64,000 bases of DNA from Escallonia rubra (GCA_033065855.1 JAVXUO010002053.1:1-64000), one strand, 5' to 3'; numbered from the stretch's first letter, positions 1 through 11,351 are shown. The notes: generated by a model from the letters alone, not told the origin. Program-made: numbers and translations.

Positions 1-240
1 CAGCCCCAACCCCACTGCCACCGCCCCTACCCACACTCTCACCGCTCCACTGCCGCCCCAAAACGCACGTCCATCGCGCCACTGCCGCCGCCCAACCGGC
101 GCTCCAGCCTCAAGCCACCCAGCCACCCACCCCGCTTCTGCCACAGCCCCAACCCAGTCCCCCAACCCGCTACCGCCGCAGCCCCAACCCAGTCCCCCAC
201 CCCGCTGCCGCCGTAGCCCCAACCCACACACCCACCAAGT
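1..240. repeat. C-rich low-complexity sequence
   Basis: Tract of repeated CCCCAACCC and CCGCCGC-like words. Any frame gives a proline/alanine/glycine-rich low-complexity peptide. It resembles the C-rich interior of the MULE at the far right of the window, so it may be the inside of a similar element cut by the window edge, but no terminal repeat is visible here. A host proline-rich exon cannot be excluded. Confidence 0.4.
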
Positions 241-544
241 TTACACTAAGAAGAGGAGGCCGCTTGATCTCTCGCATTTCCTGTCATTGTTTCTGCTGTT
301 CGTCTTCTTCGAGCTCTTTGCAAAATACAATAGCGGCGGCTATCGCTCAATCTCCACCTTTGAGATTGAAGCACTCGACTCTCAGTTATAGTTCTTTCTT
401 GATCAAAATTATCTTTCCCTCTTATTTTGTAAAACTTCATCAGATCAATTATAATTTGAATTCCAAGTGCATTGGAAATTTGAGATTAGTGATTTGGGGT
501 TTTGTTAGCAAACATTCGGGGTTTTTTGAACTTTGCATCTTCAC

Positions 545-720
545 GTCTATACGAGCCGGTCGAGCTTAGCTCATGTTTGTATAGCTTTAGCGAAAACGAG
601 CTTGAGCACGGATCTAGAGCTCTTGACGAACATGAGCCGAACAAGAACACCCCCAAATTACACGAACGTGAATATGCATTAACGAGCCGAGTACTCGTTC
701 AATTACAGACCTAGCATTGC
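545..720. repeat. GAGC-rich dispersed-repeat-like segment
   Basis: A stretch full of gagc, gagccg and gctcg words just upstream of the transporter start, ending in a ctag-type junction followed by ttgcccgtgc. It reads like the remnant of a dispersed plant repeat rather than coding sequence. It may be part of the transporter gene's 5' region. The family is not recognised and no clean ends are seen. Confidence 0.25.
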
Positions 721-739
721 CCGTGCATCCTAGAAGGAG

Positions 740-3700
740 ATGCAGTGGTACGTCGTCGCTTCAGTCCTCACCGTCCTCACCAGTTCTCAGGTCCATACGT
801 ACCCTAACTTCTCACTATCTTCAGTGTTTGGTTTCGGTTGATTGAGTCACATCTGATCTGTATGCGATGCATCTAGCACACATGCGCGCACACACAAACT
901 TCTGCATAATTGTAGAACTACGTTTCCACAGCTGTATGGATTGGTACAAGCATGTAAAACATTTACCTTATTTTGCTATAAAAACACAAGAAGTAGTTCA
1001 GCTATGTTATTCAATTTATGTCCTATCTTTTGGTGAAAGTATAGTGTTGACGCCGCTAAGGTATTCTTCGATTTTGAGAATATAGAATCCCTGACATTGT
1101 CCTTCAAATGAGCGCGCGCGTGTGTGTTGAGCTCGAATGAAAGTCTGAGAGATGCTAAAAAGAACAAAGATAAAAGAGAAGCAAAGAAATTGTAATTTAT
1201 ATACTTTGTGAGCAACTATTGTGAACATGCCTTCGAGAGTTAACTTGCATAAGATTCAGTGGTTAAAGTTTTGTTTCCACGTGTTGTTTTGGTAAAATTA
1301 GAAACAGAAGTGCTAACGGAGCTTTTTGATTGTTTTCTATTTCTCTTCTCAAGAGAATTTTTGGTTTGCTCTTGGTGTTGGGGTGAGTTTTATTGGAACT
1401 TTTTTATTAGCAGTGCTGTGGAAAGTGTCGAGGATGGAAAATCATAATGCGTTTGGGGGTGGAAATTTGAAAGCAATATCTTATGGTTAAATCATAAGGT
1501 GTGCAAATGCAATTCTGGAAAGCACCATTTTGAGCCGCTTTCAGAATGTACTCTAAGCATGCCGTATGGTAACTCGAAAGGGGGCCTAGTTGCTTCAACC
1601 ATTTCAAAGGAATTATTTATCCTTGAACAGACTCACCCATTTGAACCCAGAGGTTCACATGGTATTTCGAACCGGTTATTTTCTTTGAAATATAATTCAC
1701 TTGATGTGTTGCCTAGTTTTTCGATTTTCTTTATGCTTATTGGAACCACAGTGCATAGCGTATTTTCTTATCGGTGTTATTTTTCTGTAACAATGCAGGG
1801 AATCTTGACAACATTGTCACAAACTAATGGGAGATATCGATATGATTACGCAACTGTTCCTTTTCTTGCCGAGGCTTTTAAGGTACTGCAAAGTTTCTTA
1901 AATTCAGCCATTTTGTTGTTTAGAGCACCAGAGTGCATGATATAACTAACTTGTTACTTTCACACTGCAGCTTCTTGTTTCTAGTGTGTTTCTTTGGAGA
2001 GAGTGTCAATCGTCCACTCCTTCAAGGATGACGACAGAATGGAAGAGCATTCGTTTGTACCCTATACCTTCTATCATCTACCTCATCCATAATAATGTTC
2101 AATTCGCCACGTTGATGTATGTTGATACATCCACGTATCAGATAATGGGCAATTTGAAAATTGTCACGACAGGAATATTATTCAGGTAGTGTCCCTGTTT
2201 TCTTGGATTGGGTTAAATGACTTAAATCCCTATCCCCTGCCCCATCCAGCGTGTTTTTGTTTCTTTTGTGTATTGGATCATCCTTCCCCCCCCCCAAAAA
2301 AAAAAAAATTAAACTTTGACTTCTTAGATTTTCCGGCTTTGAATTTGCAACATTATGGATTTGTAGATATATCTATCTTGTGTTGTAGGCTATTTTTGAG
2401 GAGGAAGCTTTCTAATTTGCAGTGGATGGCCATTGTTCTATTAGCTGTTGGAACAACCACAAGCCAGGTGCTACTTTGATCTAATATCCTACATTCTCTA
2501 CTCTATTTTGTGCCCAGTACATGTCACATGTTGAACTTTCTCCATTGAGAGAGAAGCTAATGGAATCATTGTAGTTGCTTTAAGGTACCCACGAAACTTA
2601 TTATAAGTAAATTAGGTGCTCGCTTTTGCCACAACAGCTTGTAGATGTTACCCATGATGTAATTGCCTGTTAAAGGATTCAGCAATAAACATGTCTGATC
2701 AACATTTGTATGCTGAAGCTAATGTGTAGCAGACTTGAGCAGTACTTGATGGATTCAGATTGCTCCGGGCTTCCTCCTCATATTACTAAACTGAATATGT
2801 GAACATAGGATCTGATAAACATAATATCTTGCTTGATGGACACAGTATACAGTAGCTTTTTGTTATTGAAGAGAAATCTTTGAGGCTGTAGGTTTACTAA
2901 CATGCATCTTCGGGCCTAGAGTGAGGGTGTTATGGCCGAATAAAGAGGATGGAATAGTCTGTTACTGTTTCCTTAAGGAGAATCAACACTATCCAAGAAA
3001 TTAAATGAACTTGGATGCAGAAGGGGTAGTCAGTAGTGGCTGAGAGGGTGACGGTTGCCAGTTGGGAGGGAACTGTCGCCGTCAGCAGTTTATTCATTTT
3101 TTTCCTTTTCTGGTCTATAAACTCTATTTAACTTTAATACCCTTTGAAGAACAAATTTAATCATGTAAACGTCGGGTAAATTTGGAAAGTCACAAAAGGT
3201 GCTCTCCCTTAGTAATAGTGTAGATATTATAGGTAGGTCAACTCTGCAACTGTGCTATTGTGTTTATTCAAAGGCTTAATTCTTGTACATATTTCCTTGA
3301 CTCTGAGTTTGGTCCAATGATTGATTGAGTGAAGAAAGAGAAGTTACTGTTGTTTTTCTCATCTCTTTGGCATTGGTGGTGATTCAGGTTAAAGGCTGTG
3401 GAGAGGCTTCATGTGACTCACTCTTTTCATCACCAATCCAGGGGTACATGCTGGGGATATTGTCTGCTTGTCTTTCAGCACTAGCTGGGGTATATACTGA
3501 ATACTTGATGAAGAAGAACAATGACAGCTTTTACTGGCAGAATGTTCAGTTATACACGTAGGTCCCCTTTTTTGGTTCAGAGTTAACAGAATGCATTTTT
3601 AACATAACTGAAAATCAAAGTTAATGTGATCATGCTCCTTCATTACATTCTAGAATCGTCTGCTAAGTGATTTTTAGTAGTTGCTTTTATTGTGTTCTCA

Positions 3701-6245
3701 GGATCCTGGCAATTGGTTATCTTAATGTCATTCAAGGCTGCTGATAACTGTTGCTTGGAAAAAATTTCATCTACAGAAGAAGGAAGAAATATAAGTAAAA
3801 TACGGAACCTGATAATTTATATCAACTGTAGGTATGTGAAGACCTTGCAAGTTGAAGAGAAAACCATCATTCTCGTGAACCATTAAAATTGGGAAGTTAA
3901 TTATGACTCAAACTTATTCTCAAAATAATCAACCTTGAATCTAAAAAGAAGGAAAAAAATGGTCGTGCTGACTATTGCAAGATGGTGAGGGGGGAGGGGA
4001 GGGGAGGGGAGAGCGGCTATTTCCTAAAGTGACGTCTTCACAGAAACTTTTTGAAAAAGAAATTATCAATTTCGTGTTCACGGTTTTCATATAAGTTGAA
4101 TCAGTTGTGTTTTTCGTCAGCGATGTTCTGTACTAAAAGATTAAACGTGTAGGTATGGCTTTAGAGATATCATAGAATTTCATGATATACATGTCATTCG
4201 AATGGTGTCCTTTACTTGTAAAACTTTGGTAACCATATTGCAGTCATTTTGCGGCAAGTGTTAATTGATCGCAATGGAATTTTTCTATATCCAGTTTTGG
4301 TGCAATTTTCAACATGGCGCGACTTGTCTTGGATGATTTTAGAGGGGGCTTTGAGAAAGGACCATGGTGGCAACGCCTTTTCAATGGGTACAGCACAATG
4401 ACATGGATGGTGGTTTTAAATCTGGGTTCCACTGGTCTTTTGGTTTCATGGTTAATGAAGTACGCGGACAACATTGTAAAGGTGTCTCCTGTTACTCTTA
4501 AATATTTGCTTCTTTTATTTGTTTGCTCTTTTACTATTCTTGTTCAATAAAAATTTAATGCATTTTGTTTGCTTGGCAATTTCAACATCAAGTTCAAGAA
4601 AATATCTTTACGCTCCTCTCTTTTATGAATGACTAATTTTTTTACGTATTTTTGTTGTTAAGCCCATAGCTATTTTTGCCAGCTAGTCGGGCATCAAGCC
4701 CCCACCCCCCACAAACCCACAGAAAGGATACAAAGATACAAACTTGTCCAAAACTGTTGCAGCTTTAAGAGCACCTTAGAGTTGAACGAAATAGTAATGC
4801 AAATTTTAAGCTGAATGCCTCATATTAGCTATTATTGCTCCTGTATTTGTAATAAGTAGAGGGTTTGCAATTAAGGCTTAGTTTGACCAAAAAAAAATAA
4901 TTTGGTTTTCAGTTTTTAAATTAAAAAAATTAAAGAGCAGCTTAAATTTTTTTTTTTTACAAAAACAAGTGGGTGTTTGAAAACCCAATTTTATTTTGAG
5001 TTTTTTTTTGTGGTGGTTTGTTGTGGCGGTGGTGGGGCGTAGCGGTGGTTGCCGGAGGTGGGAGGTGGTGTGGTGGTGGCAACCTCCGGCGAAAACCGGC
5101 AAAAAAAAAAGTCGCCAGTTTTTGGAGGGTTTTGGTTTTCCTCTACAGTTTAAAAACTGGTTTTTTAAATTGGACCAGGAAAAAAAAATGGTTACCAAAC
5201 GCGCTTTTTTTTTCCAATTTTCAAAAATGAAAAAAAAATTGGAAAAAAAATGAGCGTCAAACATGGCCTAAGTTTTTGGAGTTCATTGTCCCTTACTAAC
5301 GTTTGTGCTCTGAGTGAGAAGATTAATAAGTGTGCAGAGTTAAAACTTGCCTTAAATGGTGGCAGGTTGAACATAATTTTCCTGCAAGGAAATCTCCAAA
5401 AATGTTCTTTAAAAAAAAACAATTTGAATAGTAAAAAGGCCAACAAAGAACTTATATACACATCTTATGAGCATGGATCCTATGCTGTGATTGGAAAAAA
5501 GGATGAAAGTACTACAAATCATAGAAGTTAGGTGTAAGGTTTAGTGCTGGCTATCAACGAATGTAAATTTTTAAACCTCCTCTTTTGAATAGTAGCGGGC
5601 TTGGTGAAAATGGGAAACAAATTTGTCTCCGCAAACCCCAAAATCTTGTGATAAAGGCTTCCTTACGTTCAGCTGAGTCTAGCTGAACAAGAGTTCCTTG
5701 AATAAGAGATTTTGAACAATAAAGCAGTTATAAAATATACGATGGAACATATTAAATGCACTCCAAAATCAACAAACCCGCTTCAAAACAACTGTCATGT
5801 AATAGGATGTGGAGTGTCGTGATTTTTTTTTTCAGAATTAACTAATATCTTGAAAAGACTGTGATAACCAGTATGTCTGCTGTCACAGGCAAATCAGCTC
5901 TAGTTTTCTGTCTTACGGTCTGTTTTGACATGTGATGTCCTACTATTCCCACTGTACTTTTGATATACAATTATTTAGTCTTCAATTTTCATCAATCCTA
6001 TCCAAAGTGACTCATAAAGGGTCAGCACGCATGCTTGGTATATGCAGTTGGTCTTATTTTACCCTACACCTTTTCCATAAAAGTATTCTTTTGCCCTTCT
6101 TTTAGGTGTATTCGACGTCAATGGCAATGCTACTGACAATGGTTTTATCTGTTTTCCTCTTCAGTTTCAAGCCAACAGTGCAGGTAAGCTACCGAAAGAA
6201 GTTGTTTGCTTCTCTCTCTCTCTCTCCCCCCCCCCCCCCCTCTTA

Positions 6246-6306
<61 letters not shown>

Positions 6307-7532
6307 GTGTATAGACATGTATATACATATGTGTATACATATATATATATATATATATAAGAGCTGATCCATTGCTCGCGCGGGCAACTTCAGCGCAGTT
6401 GTCCGCGTGATCTGACCGTCCACGTGCGAGATATGGACGATCAGATCGCGCGCGGGGACGACCATTTTTTCGCCGTCCCCTACATTATGTAGTGGACGGC
6501 AAAATTTGGCCCGCTCATCGGGCCAGATGGACGGCCAGATCGCGCGGGCAACTGACGACCCTATATATATATATATACTCATTCTCTAAGAGCTCAAGCT
6601 ATTAGAGCCAATGGTAAATTAACTTGGTATTAGGGCTCCAGTTTGGCGAGGTCTTCTTCCCTCTTGCATTTGGTCCTCCGCTATGTTTCTTGTGCACTTA
6701 GTGGCGGTGTACCTTGATTTCGCTTCTCATTGATTTGTATCTCCATGTGCAACTGGGGCTTGCGCGTGAGGGGGAGTATTGAAGCATGATATACATTGTT
6801 TGGCCCATTCTCTTACATCTTAGATCTTAGTTTTTAGAGTAGATGATGACTTGATACATTAAGCAATTGTTATTGAACAGTTTCTCAGGTGTATATGGGC
6901 ATCAGTTGCACCACGGAGAAATAAAATCATCTTAGTGAAAACAGTTTTTGGCCTTTTTGCAGATGTCACAATTTAAGATTAACTTTTAATAAAGTTGTTA
7001 GAAGTGATTTTATGCCACATGGGCCCTTATATAATACACGATACACTACCCTTAGGAATAGTTGAAAATCAATTGGAAGGATCAATGTAATGCCTTAAGC
7101 CCTAGTCTCCGGACTTGGAATTTGATTATTTGAAGCTTAGATACATAGCCCGACAAACTTTCTTAGTAAGTAAATGTTTCTTCGGATGTTCATAAATAGA
7201 TAATGGTGTATAATTGTTGTTGTTTATCCCTCTGGTTTCCACTGCATTGCAGTCAAATATCATCTGAATTATGTTATATATAAATGATTATGCACATGAC
7301 ACTTCATGTAGCTCACATGTAAACGTTTTTGCCTCGATTGACGGTTACTGATTATCGACATTGTCTGTTATTTTCTTGTGTTCTGCAGCTCTTTTTGGGT
7401 ATTATTATCTGCATGATGTCGTTGCACATGTATTTTGTCCCTCTAAGCAAGCTTGTTGATTTACCTTTGACTGTTAAAATAGCTCCTGAGAGTGTCACTG
7501 AAGTTCCTGTTGATAGAAGAACAGATTCCTGA
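740..7532 (+). CDS. CMP-sialic acid transporter 1-type nucleotide-sugar transporter, 8 exons
   Basis: Golgi-membrane antiporter of the nucleotide-sugar transporter family, strongly resembling Arabidopsis At5g41760 from memory. Exons: 740-790, 1799-1882, 1971-2185, 2389-2467, 3388-3557, 4295-4481, 6106-6183, 7389-7532. All introns are GT-AG and phases match across every junction, giving 335 residues, close to the family's usual length. Visible landmarks are the N-terminal [31 protein letters not shown], the family motif [30 protein letters not shown] near the middle, and [19 protein letters not shown] followed by [19 protein letters not shown]. Multiple hydrophobic segments fit a roughly ten-helix carrier. 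Plants lack sialic acid, so CMP-Kdo or another nucleotide sugar is the likelier substrate (inference). The start is the first ATG of the conserved N terminus. No frame break was found, so the gene looks functional. Introns 6 and 7 contain transposon and microsatellite insertions. Confidence 0.95.
2287..2309. repeat. poly-C/poly-A homopolymer in intron 3
   Basis: A run of C followed directly by a run of A inside intron 3 of the transporter gene. Simple-sequence tract with no coding content. Confidence 0.7.
3988..4016. repeat. GGGGA microsatellite in intron 5
   Basis: Short G-rich repeat (ggggagggga units) in intron 5 of the transporter gene. The sense strand has G-quadruplex potential. No other feature is seen in this intron. 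Confidence 0.6.
4875..5268. mobile_element. Tourist/PIF-Harbinger-like MITE in intron 6
   Basis: About 394 bp bounded by GGCTTAGTTTG on the left and CAAACATGGCC on the right (imperfect terminal inverted repeat, GGCCATGTTTG type), with TAA on both outer sides (4872-4874 and 5269-5271). A 3-bp TAA/TTA duplication with GGCC-type ends is typical of Tourist MITEs. The interior is A/T-homopolymer-rich with a GC-rich centre. It encodes no transposase and lies wholly inside intron 6 of the transporter gene. Confidence 0.65.
6216..6360. repeat. Compound CT / poly-C / TA microsatellite in intron 7
   Basis: Begins about 30 bp after the intron 7 donor: a CT run, a C homopolymer, then a long TA run drifting into TACATATG-type repeats. 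It is the left half of a TA tract interrupted by a GC-rich foldback; the TA run resumes at about 6562-6580. Confidence 0.85.
6361..6561. mobile_element. GC-rich foldback (MITE-like) within TA microsatellite
   Basis: About 200 bp of GC-rich sequence flanked on both sides by TA repeats. 6398-6422 is a near-complement of 6528-6552, and 6434-6459 is a further near-complement, so the segment can form nested hairpins. A small palindrome also lies around 6475-6499. There is no ORF. The base composition is sharply unlike the surrounding intron. It is most likely a small TIR element inserted at a TA site; the duplication cannot be measured because the target is itself a TA repeat. Confidence 0.5.
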
Positions 7533-8771
7533 TGTATTTTCTTCATCAGATCAAACAATTCTTTGGTATGTCATTTACGCGGATGTTTGATGCAAGAAGT
7601 TCTTTCATTTGATGAAAAGCATAGCAAATCTCAAAAGAAGGGGTCCTTACAAAAGCAAAGCTTGGTATATTGTTTGAACAGAAGTAGCTAGTTGCCATGG
7701 TATAATCTTGGTATAAAATTGGGGCAGAAGCTACAGAGATAAACCTATTATGTTTCATGCCAATGGAAGAAACATAAACCGAGACCGCTCTGTATTGCGT
7801 TCCAGGTTTCAAATTAGCACTGGCAGATGCAATGAGTTTGCTTGTGCCAGAGTTGTGTATGGTGATGACTTTATCAGGAAAAGTATGCTGGCTGAGGGAT
7901 GTGACGTTGTCGGTAACGGAAAAATCTATAGAAGTTAACTGTTCATAAAAGTTCATATTTTATTAGTTAAGATTTAGTTGGGTAATTATTAGTTGGCTAA
8001 TTAGAGGTTAAGACTCTTGATATGGCTCCTCAAGTCACTTTATGTGGCATTTAGGTTAGAGGTGTTTAGGCTGTCCAGTATTCAGGTTATACGTGCTGTT
8101 ACAATGTTAATGCTTGTGATGTTAGTTGGTTCTGACCCTTCCCACGGAGTTCTGTTTAAGTTTCTTTGCATGGACTGTTTCTTCTACTAGTTCTAGTCTT
8201 ATGTAGAGGCCCAATTAAGGAACTGCAAAGACAAAAAGGGAGCTCTGGGCAATTACGTTTTTCTTTTTCTTGTTTAGTGGTGATACAGTTTATATCGGTT
8301 CAAGTTTCATAATAATCTGAACCTGACGGTAGAATCAGATGTAACTTTGTTAGAAAATGCCCAAGAACAGTCTTCTTAAGCGAAGCAAGGAGATATATTC
8401 TCCAGATGAGATCCTACCATTGTAACTTCTCATAAAAGACATGAAAATGAATTGCTACTGTTATAACAAAGATAATTGAAGTGTGTCGTTCATGGTACAC
8501 AAAATATTCAGCTAGAGCGGCTTCAGCTTATTCTTGAAATAAACTGCTCGCACACACTCCAATAATCCGCTCGCGCACACTCCTTTTCGGAAGGTGCTAT
8601 TTTTACCCTCTCACATGCTGTTCTGATTCTGCCTTTTTTTCTCTTGTGGCATACGACCCGTTTGGTTATCCTCTACTTTCTTCTGTCACAAGTTATGTAT
8701 AACTGGAGGGGCACCCGTGCTTGTTCATGCACATATTTATTGGGCATAGGGATAAATATTCGTTGATACTC
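7533..8771. other. 3' flank of the transporter gene; no further gene seen
   Basis: AT-rich sequence after the stop codon, presumably including the transporter 3' UTR. Short open frames on both strands (for example around 7546-7956) show no recognisable family and have no conserved-looking composition. No RNA gene or transposon end was recognised. Confidence 0.5.
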
Positions 8772-8773
8772 TA

Positions 8774-8910
8774 GTTACAATTTTTTATATAGCGACAATC
8801 AATGGTCGTTAAATGTGTTTACTGGCTTTTCTGCTAAAGTTTCCGTCACTAAAGAAAAGTCATTAAAAATATTTAACGATTATTAATTGTCATTATATAT
8901 GGAGTTGTAG
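8774..8910. mobile_element. Small foldback MITE (~137 bp)
   Basis: Left end GTTACAATTTTTTATATAG and right end complementing GCTACAACTCCATATATAA form ~45-bp imperfect terminal inverted repeats that include GCGACAAT / CGTTAAAT words. CTA flanks both ends (8771-8773 and 8911-8913), a possible 3-bp duplication. The GCGACAA/GTCGTTAAA words recall CACTA subterminal repeats, so a tiny CACTA derivative is possible. Confidence 0.5.
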
Positions 8911-8913
8911 CTA

Positions 8914-9613
8914 TCTTTCTTACAACTCAGGTTTACAACTCATGTAGCGGCCAATTTTTTTTTCTAACAAGTACTCCTGAAGTGTTGCATTGTCCATGAA
9001 GTAGATATGTGAAATATAATAATTGGAGTAGCACGTAACCAGTGTTCTGCTTTGAATATACACAGCCCAATGGTACACTCCCTTCGAGCTGTGAATCGCT
9101 TTGATCTGGTCTTTGGAGGATCCCCACCCCCGCGCTTCTCACCTTCTATGGCTCTGATGTCAATTGCACCGCGACAGTAATGTAAACCATCATTGTATGC
9201 AGCCCAATGCTTTCACCACTGTCTCAATGGGAGCTAAGGATCTCCTACAATTTCGCGCATTGTCCCGATCTAACTATACCTTAACTTGGTACTCTTAAAT
9301 GCGGGGTAGCCCCAATATTTGTTTTGCTTTTTTTCAAGGCCATTTTCGCCATTTTGGAGACTATCCATTTGGATGCGTTTTTCTCCCGTTTTTTTAGAAA
9401 TGGTCGTTCGGATATTGTGGTTAGGTTGTAATGATTAAGTAAATGCAGCTTGCATATGGACAAAGAGCCAAAAAAGAAAAAGGACAGAAAAAGTGAAGAA
9501 CTGCCGTCAACTTTTCAACTTTACGTCAATTTCCAAGACTTTATTATCCAACGCATAAAAACCTCTTATAATCCGTACCTGCTCCCGCCTACCGAAAGTA
9601 TGTACTCTGGATA
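8914..9613. other. Intergenic sequence, nothing recognised
   Basis: No open frame with family resemblance, no clear repeat and no RNA gene. Around 9120-9180 there is a short higher-GC stretch without recognisable features. Confidence 0.4.
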
Positions 9614-9622
9614 ATTATGGAA
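9614..9622. repeat. 9-bp target site duplication, left copy (Pack-MULE)
   Basis: ATTATGGAA directly left of the element. The right copy is ATTATGGAG at 10792-10800 (8 of 9 match). A 9-bp duplication is the signature of the Mutator superfamily. Confidence 0.8.
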
Positions 9623-10037
9623 GGGATAATACCATTTTACTCTCCTGAACTATCTTCGTTTTGTTATTTTGGTCCCTAAATTTTAAAATTCGTTAAATTA
9701 GTCCCTGTACTTTGTGCCGTTATCAATTTAGTCCCTCAGTTGGGATTTTTCGTCAAAAAAGACCACGTGACAGGCACGGGTCGTTTTTTTAGGGGTATTT
9801 CCAGAAATGGACTGAGTCCCACCCAATAATTATTCCCCCCCCCTTCTCTCTCTCTCTCTGCTTGTTTCTCTCCCTCTCCCTTTGAGTAACCCGGATCTCG
9901 AGAAAGTTGAGATCCTCAACTCGGAGGCGGCAACTGTGGAGGCTGTTGCTGCTGCTGCAGCTGAGTCGGCCGCTTCCGCTTCTTCTTCTCGTAGTTGACC
10001 CCCGGTGCTTTGGACTGCGAATCGCGAAGGTAAAGCC

Positions 10038-10202
10038 GCGCGCCCCGAACGGGTTCGACTCGGGCTTGCCTCCGTTCTCCTCGAAGGCGGCGTGGAGGCG
10101 GCCGATGAGGGCGTCGAGGCTACCCCAGACTTGGCGAAAGGGGCAGGGGCAGGGGGCGGGTGGGGAAGGGTGGCCGAAGAAAGGGCAGGGGTGGGCATGG
10201 AC
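10038..10202 (-). pseudogene. Captured ALOG (LSH/G1-type) domain fragment
   Basis: The minus-strand frame reads [15 protein letters not shown] then [22 protein letters not shown] and NPFGAR, the hallmark second half of the plant ALOG DNA-binding domain (LIGHT-DEPENDENT SHORT HYPOCOTYLS family), including the zinc-ribbon Cys/His cluster. About 55 residues are preserved without a stop. The domain's N-terminal helices and the VRLYLREVRD continuation are absent, and the frame runs into unrelated sequence after GAR. It is a transduplicated exon piece inside the Pack-MULE, not a working transcription factor. A minus-strand ATG at 10220 is present but comes from flanking sequence. Confidence 0.88.
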
Positions 10203-10382
10203 CACCGTCTCGTGGATCAAGCCGCGCGCCCTGAACGGTTGACGTAGAAGTGTCGACAGTTGGGGGTTTGGGTTGGTTGGTAGTGGTGATTGATTGAGGA
10301 GGGCTTGACAGGCTGATGACAGTGGTGACTACGATTAGTTGATGATGTCGTTAAAGGTTTTGGTCGACAGGGATGCGGCGCC

Positions 10383-10604
10383 ACGGGCCCGCTCCGGGTG
10401 GTGGCCGAGAAGATGGTGGGGATCGATCTAGGGACCACCAACTCGGCCGTGGGGGCCATGGAGGGCGGCAAGCCGATGATTATCACCAACGCCGAGGGGC
10501 AGCGTACGACGCCGTCCGTGGTGGCGTGGACCAAGAACGGGGACCGGCTGGTCGGGCAGATTGCCAAGCGGCAGGTGGTGGTCAACCCCGAGAATACCTT
10601 CTTC
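10383..10604 (+). pseudogene. Captured plastid-type Hsp70 N-terminal fragment
   Basis: The plus-strand frame reads [19 protein letters not shown], then [26 protein letters not shown] and [18 protein letters not shown]. This is the start of the Hsp70 nucleotide-binding domain with phosphate-loop motif [11 protein letters not shown]. The RVVxEK leader and the [13 protein letters not shown] wording fit the chloroplast stromal Hsp70 (cpHsc70) family better than the cytosolic one. About 74 residues are kept without a stop; the frame then runs directly into the right TIR. It is a captured 5' coding piece (transit-peptide junction plus first part of the ATPase domain), not a functional chaperone. 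Confidence 0.9.
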
Positions 10605-10939
10605 GCTTGCCGGAAATACCCCTCAAAAAATGACCCGTGCCTGTCACGTGGTCTTTTTTTACGGGAAATCCCAACGGATGGACTAAATTGATAATGGCAC
10701 AAAGTACATGGACTGATTTAACAAATTTTAAAGTTCAGGGACCAAAATAGCAAAACGGGGATAGTTCAGGGGAGTAAAATGATATTATCCCATTATGGAG
10801 TATCAAACATTGGGGACTCTTCACACGTTAGTATATATATATGTTAGCAAAGTTGTCATTATATGTGTTGTGGAGTCGACTGTTCCTTGATTATGTAGTT
10901 TTGGTTTTACTATCCGTCTTTACGAAAGAAAATGTACTA

Positions 10940-11255
10940 CTCCTTTCGTTCTAATTTAATTGCTCTATTATAATTTGACACGCATATTAAGAATATAAGT
11001 CAGATGTTGTGTGTTTTTTATTTTATCTGGAAAAAGAGATAAAGCGGGATGGGGGGGGGGGGGGGGTGGTGGTAGGAAGTGGGTCAAAACAGGTTGGTGG
11101 ATGAGCAAATGTGAAAAAAGAAATAGAATTAAAAAGTACAAAAATGGTAAACATAGAAATATACATAAATAGTCTTTTCTAATCTGGACAGTGAGCGTTT
11201 TTTTTAAGACAATCTAACAAGAAAAATTAATCTATTAAAGTGGGACAAACTATGA
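10940..11255. mobile_element. Decayed Stowaway-like MITE
   Basis: Begins with a CTCCTTTCGTTCTAATTTAA-type end after TA and ends near GTGGGACAAACTATGAG, matching in degraded form the CTCCCTCCGTCCCA...TGGGACGGAGGGAG ends of the clearer copies at 44774 and 62419. The interior shares the 'gaagtgggtc' stretch with the 62419 copy. A poly-G run (~18 G, about 11051-11067) lies inside. Boundaries are approximate. Confidence 0.45.
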
Positions 11256-11343
11256 GAAGATAATGCTAGCTTCTTCGTGCCTACCTCGACAATCTAGCTT
11301 TTTCTTGTACATCCATCCCCCTTTCTTCTATGTCAAAAACCTC

Positions 11344-11351
11344 TATAAATA
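11344..11351 (+). promoter_or_regulatory. TATA box of the DUF7722-type gene
   Basis: TATAAATA, about 95 bp upstream of the chosen ATG. This leaves room for a transcription start near 11375 and a ~65-base leader. The placement and perfect match to the plant TATA consensus support a real promoter. Confidence 0.65.

Larger units (their letters stand above)
9623..10791. mobile_element. Pack-MULE with ~180-bp TIRs carrying ALOG and plastid Hsp70 fragments
   Basis: A 1169-bp Mutator-like element. The left terminal inverted repeat is about 9623-9802 and the right about 10612-10791; both begin GGGATAAT and read almost identically in reverse complement. There is no transposase, so it is non-autonomous. 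The interior is GC-rich, unlike the AT-rich flanks, and holds two host-gene fragments in opposite orientation: an ALOG/LSH domain piece (10038-10202, minus) and a plastid-type Hsp70 piece (10383-10604, plus). A third open segment (about 9892-10000, plus, ending in SASSSRS) is alanine-rich and not recognised. The well-matched TIRs and nearly intact duplication suggest a fairly recent insertion. Confidence 0.9.

Noticed and set aside
6106-6582. Frames with long tyrosine/isoleucine repeats
   Set aside because: Translations of the TA microsatellite beyond the real exon 7 donor at 6183.
9789-10220. A functional ALOG transcription factor gene
   Set aside because: Only the second half of the domain is present, it is enclosed by MULE TIRs, and the frame runs into unrelated sequence.
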